This document shows positions 60,447 through 64,000 of a stretch of DNA of 64,000 bases, in pieces. This DNA comes from Mobilicoccus massiliensis. GTDB lineage: Bacteria > Actinomycetota > Actinomycetes > Actinomycetales > Dermatophilaceae. The first letter of the stretch is position 1, and each line of letters starts with the position of its first letter. The translations under genes were made by a program, and so were the position numbers. The stretch lies in the NCBI RefSeq assembly GCF_000826525.2, contig NZ_LN651331.1:744026-808025 (forward strand), written 5' to 3'. Below the pieces are notes generated by a model. The model saw only the letters and a list, made by a program, of their open reading frames with translations, had not been told where the DNA came from and made no database searches.

Positions 60447-60968
60447 ATGAGCACGATCGAGGAACGGCTGCGCGCCCTCGAGGCGGCCGTCGCACGCCTG
60501 CAGGGCGACGCGGCCGCCGACCTCGAAGGCGAGCGGGCGGTGCTGGGGGCATCCCCCACCGGCGACGCCGACTCCGATCGGTTCTGGATCCTCGAGCGGT
60601 TGCGTCTCGATCACCCCGGCGGCGCGGTCGCGTTCGCCGGCCATGCGCCCCTCGCTGACCGCGAGACCCAGTGGCAGTGGGGCCGCCTCACCGACGACCT
60701 GCTCGACGACGACTGGCCGGAGGCTGCGTCTCCTCTCGCCGCCCTCGGCCACCCCGTGAGGCTGCGGCTCCTGCAGCTCGTCCTCGCCGGCACGACGACG
60801 ACCTCCGATCTCGCCGAGGCGGAAGGGCTCGGCACGACCGGCCAACTCCACCACCACCTCCGCACGCTGGTGAACGCCGGCTGGCTCGCCTCCGTGGGCC
60901 GTGGCCGCTACCACGTACCGCCTCAACGGGTGGTCCCGCTGCTCGTCGTCGTCTCGGCGACGCTCTGA
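60447..60968 (+). CDS. ArsR-type winged-helix regulator
   Basis: 173 aa. A coiled N-terminus (MSTIEERLRALEAAVARLQGD) precedes a C-terminal ArsR-type winged helix: LGHPVRLRLLQLVLAGTTTTSDLAEAEGLGTTGQLHHHLRTLVNAGWLASVGRGRYHVP. No metal-binding cysteines are seen, so it is probably not a metal sensor. There is no Shine-Dalgarno sequence and a promoter sits 6 nt upstream. A membrane serine hydrolase gene follows 84 bp later and is the likely target. Confidence 0.85.
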   Translation: MSTIEERLRALEAAVARLQGDAAADLEGERAVLGASPTGDADSDRFWILERLRLDHPGGAVAFAGHAPLADRETQWQWGRLTDDLLDDDWPEAASPLAALGHPVRLRLLQLVLAGTTTTSDLAEAEGLGTTGQLHHHLRTLVNAGWLASVGRGRYHVPPQRVVPLLVVVSATL

Positions 60969-61052
60969 CCCGATCCACACCGACCCTCACAACCGATCCG
61001 TAGCCCACGACGGCACCTCCGTCGATACCTCACGCCAGGAGGCGATACCGCC

Positions 61053-62549
61053 ATGCCCGCATCCACGACCTCCGCACCGCCGGCCACCGCCTCGGGGCGA
61101 CACCGAATCCTCACGAGTTGGGCCATCGTGCTCGTCGCCCTCCTCGTCGGAGGCCTGGGGATCGGCGCCCTCGCGCCGCGCACCACGCCGACGTCCGACA
61201 ACAGCGGTGACGCTGCGCTCGCGGCGGCGACCCGCCGGGCAGCGGGAGACGCCGACGGATTCCAGAGTCTGTCGGTGGCCCGCATCGAGAACGGCCGGAC
61301 CACGTACGCCGGCGTCGGCACGGTCGGCGAGGGCGCTCCCTCGCCGGAGACGACGTACGAGCTCGGCTCGATCACCAAGACGTTCACGGGGATGTTGCTG
61401 GCCGACGCCGTGAAGCGCCGCGAGATGTCGCTCGACTCGCCGCTGTCGACCTATCTGCCCGAGCTTGCAGGTTCTCCTGCCGGTGGAACGACGCCCCGGC
61501 AGCTCGCGACCCACACGAGCGGGCTGCCACGCCTGCCCGCGGATCCGGACTGGTCGGGGACGTGGGCCGCGCTGAGCGGCGGGGACGTCTACGCCGGGTG
61601 GACGCGGCAGCGCCTGCTCGACGCGGCGAAGTCGACGAAGTTGGAGAGTCCTGGCACCCGCGCGTATTCCAATCTCGGCACGGCGCTGCTCGGTGAGGCC
61701 GAGGCCCGCGCGGCGGGCGCGGCATCATGGTCCGACCTTGCGCGCACCCGTCTGCTCGAACCGCTGGGCATGACGCACACGACGTTCGCCGACTCCGGCA
61801 CGCCGCTGCCCGCCGGCGCGGCACTCCCCTACGCCGAGAACGGATTCCCGACGTCGGCGTGGACCGGCCCCGGGTACGTCCCCGCGGGATCGTCGACACG
61901 CACCACCGCCGCCGACATGGCCCGATTCGCCACCGCGGTGCTCGACGGCACCGCCCCCGGAGTCGCCGCCCTTGATCCCGTCTCCAAGGTCACCGACACA
62001 CGCTCATCCGGTCTCGCCTGGGTCATCGACGACGACGGCACACGCCGCACGACCTGGCACAACGGTGGCACGGGCGGATCCCACACGATGCTCGCGCTCG
62101 ATCGCGCCGCGAAGACGGCCGTCGTCGTCCTCGGCAACTCCTCGGCCTCCGTCGACCACGTGGGCATCGGCCTCCTGCGCGAGCCGATCGCGGCACCGAG
62201 CGGCTGGAGCACGATTCGGATCCTGGTGTGCGCCGTGGGGCTGGCGTTCATCGCCTCGCCCTGGCTGCGAGCCCTGCGTCCGGCCAACCGAATCGGGCTC
62301 GCGACGGGCGTCGTCGACGGGGTCATCGGCGGACTGTTCCTGTGGCGGTGGGGGCCCTGGCATCTGCTGCCGCACTGGGTTCTCGGCTCCGGCCCTGCAC
62401 TGGCCGTCGTCGGCGTCGTCTACGCCCTGATGCGGATGCCCGAGGTCCCGACCCGTCCTGCCGGGCGGTTCGCGTTCGCCGCGGGCGTCGTCTCCCTCCT
62501 CATCTCCGTGGTCATCCTCGTCGTGGCGGGCGCAGGAGCCCTGCCTTGA
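61053..62549 (+). CDS. Membrane-anchored serine hydrolase (class C beta-lactamase fold)
   Basis: 498 aa. An N-terminal membrane helix (about 21-43) exports the domain. The hydrolase (about 50-375) has SxxK in LGSITKTFTG, the YSN motif in RAYSNLGTALLG and HNGGTGG near its end. Three to four helices close the protein (about 385-495), so it is membrane-bound at both ends. Such AmpC/EstB-type proteins are esterases or D,D-peptidases; a resistance role is not implied. It follows the ArsR-type gene, with GCCAGGAGGCGATACCGCC as its ribosome-binding region. Confidence 0.88.
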   Translation: MPASTTSAPPATASGRHRILTSWAIVLVALLVGGLGIGALAPRTTPTSDNSGDAALAAATRRAAGDADGFQSLSVARIENGRTTYAGVGTVGEGAPSPETTYELGSITKTFTGMLLADAVKRREMSLDSPLSTYLPELAGSPAGGTTPRQLATHTSGLPRLPADPDWSGTWAALSGGDVYAGWTRQRLLDAAKSTKLESPGTRAYSNLGTALLGEAEARAAGAASWSDLARTRLLEPLGMTHTTFADSGTPLPAGAALPYAENGFPTSAWTGPGYVPAGSSTRTTAADMARFATAVLDGTAPGVAALDPVSKVTDTRSSGLAWVIDDDGTRRTTWHNGGTGGSHTMLALDRAAKTAVVVLGNSSASVDHVGIGLLREPIAAPSGWSTIRILVCAVGLAFIASPWLRALRPANRIGLATGVVDGVIGGLFLWRWGPWHLLPHWVLGSGPALAVVGVVYALMRMPEVPTRPAGRFAFAAGVVSLLISVVILVVAGAGALP

Positions 62550-62591
62550 CACCCGGATCCGACCGGCGCGGTTCGTGCGCGAACACGCGGT

Positions 62592-62626
62592 GCGGCCCGC
62601 CCACCTGCATGGGTGGACGGGGCCGC
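62592..62626 (+). terminator. Terminator of the serine hydrolase gene
   Basis: Arms 62592-62605 and 62612-62626 form a GC hairpin with one bulge and one mismatch, 42 bp after the stop codon. The sequence 62575-62626 is about 79% identical to 63250-63301, which contains the pnp terminator. Confidence 0.75.
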
Positions 62627-62772
62627 GGGGACGATGGCAGTCAGAAGCGCGTGTCGCCGCATCGCTCGAGCCGTCTGCTGTCGACGCCGGCCGCTGGGCC
62701 ACGTCATCGTGTTCATCGAGCGGGCGCGCACGAGGCCCTCCGCCCTCGTCGTCACTTCCTCCTGGGCCTCGT

Positions 62773-63108
62773 GACGGTGAGGCCGAGGGCATCGCGCACG
62801 TCACCCAGGCCATTCGCCCGGGCGTCATCGGTGCGGACGCCACGCTCGGACACCGTGGCTACGGCGCGTCCGCCGTCGAGATCGACGGCAAGCGCATCGA
62901 CCCGGTGGACGGATACGGCCACAACGACTCGGCGCGCATGATCACGCCGATGCACGACGAGACCGGGTACGCCGGACCCCGCCGCGCGGGCCTGGCGGTC
63001 AACGGGCTTCTCGTCGACGAGACCCTCGCAGGCGGGGGCGGCGTGTGCGACCCGATCGGCGGTGGCGCTGCCCGCTCGACACGGGGGGTCGACGTGGAGC
63101 GGATCTGA
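62773..63108 (+). pseudogene. Fragment resembling the C-terminus of a molybdopterin oxidoreductase (TtrA-like)
   Basis: About 111 residues: DGEAEGIAHVTQAIRPGVIG, then ATLGHRGYGASAVEIDGKRIDPVDGYGHND, and CDPIGGGAARSTRGVDVERI before a stop. Order and spacing resemble the MopB C-terminal domain of tetrathionate reductase-type proteins, where a PGVI-GHxxxGA pattern precedes the substrate-side loop. The upstream part has no matching protein and the fragment has no start, so it is a decayed remnant. The 779-bp spacer 62550-63328 holds this fragment and two terminators; I see no other gene. Assignment is by pattern and uncertain. Confidence 0.4.
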
Positions 63109-63265
63109 CCATGGGAGGCGTGGAACGCGCGCGCAGGTGGGTCGCCGTCGAACGGCCGGGCGGGCGGGTCGATCGTCCGGCCCTGTTCGGCCTGCGATCG
63201 ACGGACCCGGACACTCCGCGCGCGTTCCCCGCCCAGGGTTCACCGACGGGTGCGCGAACACGGCG

Positions 63266-63301
63266 GCGGCCCCGCCCACCCGGTGAGGTGGACGGGGCCG
63301 C
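63266..63301 (-). terminator. Terminator of pnp
   Basis: A 15-bp hairpin with one mismatch (63266-63280 and 63287-63301) lies 28 bp after the pnp stop on the minus strand. GTGCGCGAACAC just downstream of it is also found beside the serine hydrolase terminator. Confidence 0.8.
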
Positions 63302-63328
63302 TCAGGCTCGGTGGCTCAGACCCGAGGC

Positions 63329-64000
63329 TCAGGCCTCATCGGAGGACGAGCTGGCCGCCTCGTTGCCGTGCGCCTCGACGAGCGCGTCCGACTCGGCGTC
63401 GCCACTGCCGGCCTCCACGTGGTCGCCAGGGCCGCTCTCGCCGTGACCGCCATTGCCGTTGTCACCGTTGCCACCACGGCCACGGTTGCCGCGGCGACGG
63501 TTGCGGTTGCGGCTGCGACGCTCGCCGCGCTCCTCGTCGGACTCGTCATCGTCGTGAGCCGCACGGTCGTCGCCGTCGCCCTCGGAGCCCGCGTCGTCAC
63601 GACGGCCCCGACCGCGACCACCGCGGTCACCACGCTCGCCGCGGTTGTCGTCACGGTCGCCACGCTCGCGGCGCGGACGACGCTCCTCCTGCTCCGAGGA
63701 GGCGTCGTCGGCCGCAGCCTGCTGCTCCTCGGTGAGGACCGCAGCGAGCGAGAGTTTGCCGCGCGGGTCGATCTCCTTGAGCTCGACCTGGGTCTTCTGA
63801 CCGATGGAGAGCACGTCGTCGACCGAGTCGATCCGCTTGCCGCCGACGAGCTTGCGCACCTCGGAGATGTGCAGCAAGCCGTCCTTGCCGGGCAGCAGCG
63901 AGACGAACGCGCCGAACGTCGTCGTCTTGACGACCGTGCCGAGGAACCGCTCGCCGACCTCGGGCATCGTCGGGTTGGCGATCGCGTTGATCTGCGCGCG
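63329..64000 (-). CDS. pnp: Polyribonucleotide nucleotidyltransferase, C-terminal part
   Basis: Only the last 223 residues are in the window. PNPase degrades mRNA 3'-5' with phosphate. The end of the KH domain ([13 protein letters not shown]) leads to the S1 RNA-binding domain ([34 protein letters not shown]). After that comes a tail of about 130 residues rich in Arg, Gly, Asp and Glu, as in other actinobacterial PNPases, where it serves as an RNA- or partner-binding region. It is the last gene before the hairpin terminator. Confidence 0.96.
   Translation of the reverse strand, partial: RAQINAIANPTMPEVGERFLGTVVKTTTFGAFVSLLPGKDGLLHISEVRKLVGGKRIDSVDDVLSIGQKTQVELKEIDPRGKLSLAAVLTEEQQAAADDASSEQEERRPRRERGDRDDNRGERGDRGGRGRGRRDDAGSEGDGDDRAAHDDDESDEERGERRSRNRNRRRGNRGRGGNGDNGNGGHGESGPGDHVEAGSGDAESDALVEAHGNEAASSSSDEA

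Overview
The window is a very GC-rich chromosomal segment of an actinobacterium, most likely of the order Micrococcales. This is inferred from the strong C/G bias at third codon positions, the frequent GTG and TTG starts, the many ATGA/GTGA gene overlaps, and the gene order. That order, read right to left, is pnp, dapB, thyA-folA, dapA-rnj-ftsK, rimO-pgsA-cinA-clgR, recA-recX, which is a familiar actinobacterial core backbone. No phage, insertion sequence, CRISPR array, tRNA or rRNA gene was recognised.

Region 1 (1-23 kb) is mostly core genome. It starts with the 5' end of a DUF222-type gene with atypical codon use and a VOC-family gene. Then come recX/recA with an SOS box, a tandem universal stress protein, an HAAAP-type amino acid permease, DUF3046, a long Lhr-type helicase paired with a Nei2-type DNA glycosylase, clgR, and the overlapping rimO-pgsA-cinA group. 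An M19 dipeptidase, a beta-lactamase-fold lipoprotein, ftsK, rnj and dapA follow. Several genes (rimO, dapA, arsR, perhaps thyA) have a TANNNT box 6-7 nt before the start codon and no Shine-Dalgarno sequence, as expected for leaderless mRNAs.

Region 2 (23-39 kb) holds thyA-folA, a cstA-ybdD pair closed by a near-ideal terminator, a 24-bp minisatellite and an MFS transporter. Next is a six-gene block (28.9-36.4 kb) in which every gene overlaps the next by 1-4 bp: five glycosyltransferase genes, one of them a GT-B/GT-A fusion, and one FkbM-type methyltransferase. Right after it a small cassette (a split DinB-type gene and a MarR regulator) sits between two 156-bp direct repeats. The repeats are the 3' end of dapB, so the GT-dapB junction has been duplicated around an insertion.

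Region 3 (39-48 kb) carries a redox module: a GltD-like flavoprotein with ferredoxin clusters, a full-length pyruvate:ferredoxin (flavodoxin) oxidoreductase and a dihydroorotate-dehydrogenase-like protein. A YtcJ-like amidohydrolase follows.

Region 4 (47.5-59 kb) is a phenylacetate degradation locus: paaABCDE, a TetR (PaaR-like) regulator, a thiolase/3-hydroxyacyl-CoA dehydrogenase/paaZ operon, and paaI-paaK. A shared operator-like motif (TACCGACC-N4-GTTCA) lies in both divergent control regions. No PaaF/PaaG enoyl-CoA hydratase or isomerase is present.

Region 5 (59-64 kb) has a Gfo/Idh oxidoreductase, a seven-copy inverted/direct repeat array, a leaderless ArsR-type regulator and a membrane serine hydrolase. 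A decayed 3' fragment resembling a molybdopterin oxidoreductase follows, bracketed by two related terminators. The 3' part of pnp, with an acidic/RG-rich tail, ends the window. The observations most worth following up are the repeat array at 60.1-60.4 kb, the dapB-end duplication at 36.4/37.9 kb, the overlapping glycosyltransferase block and the shared paa operator.
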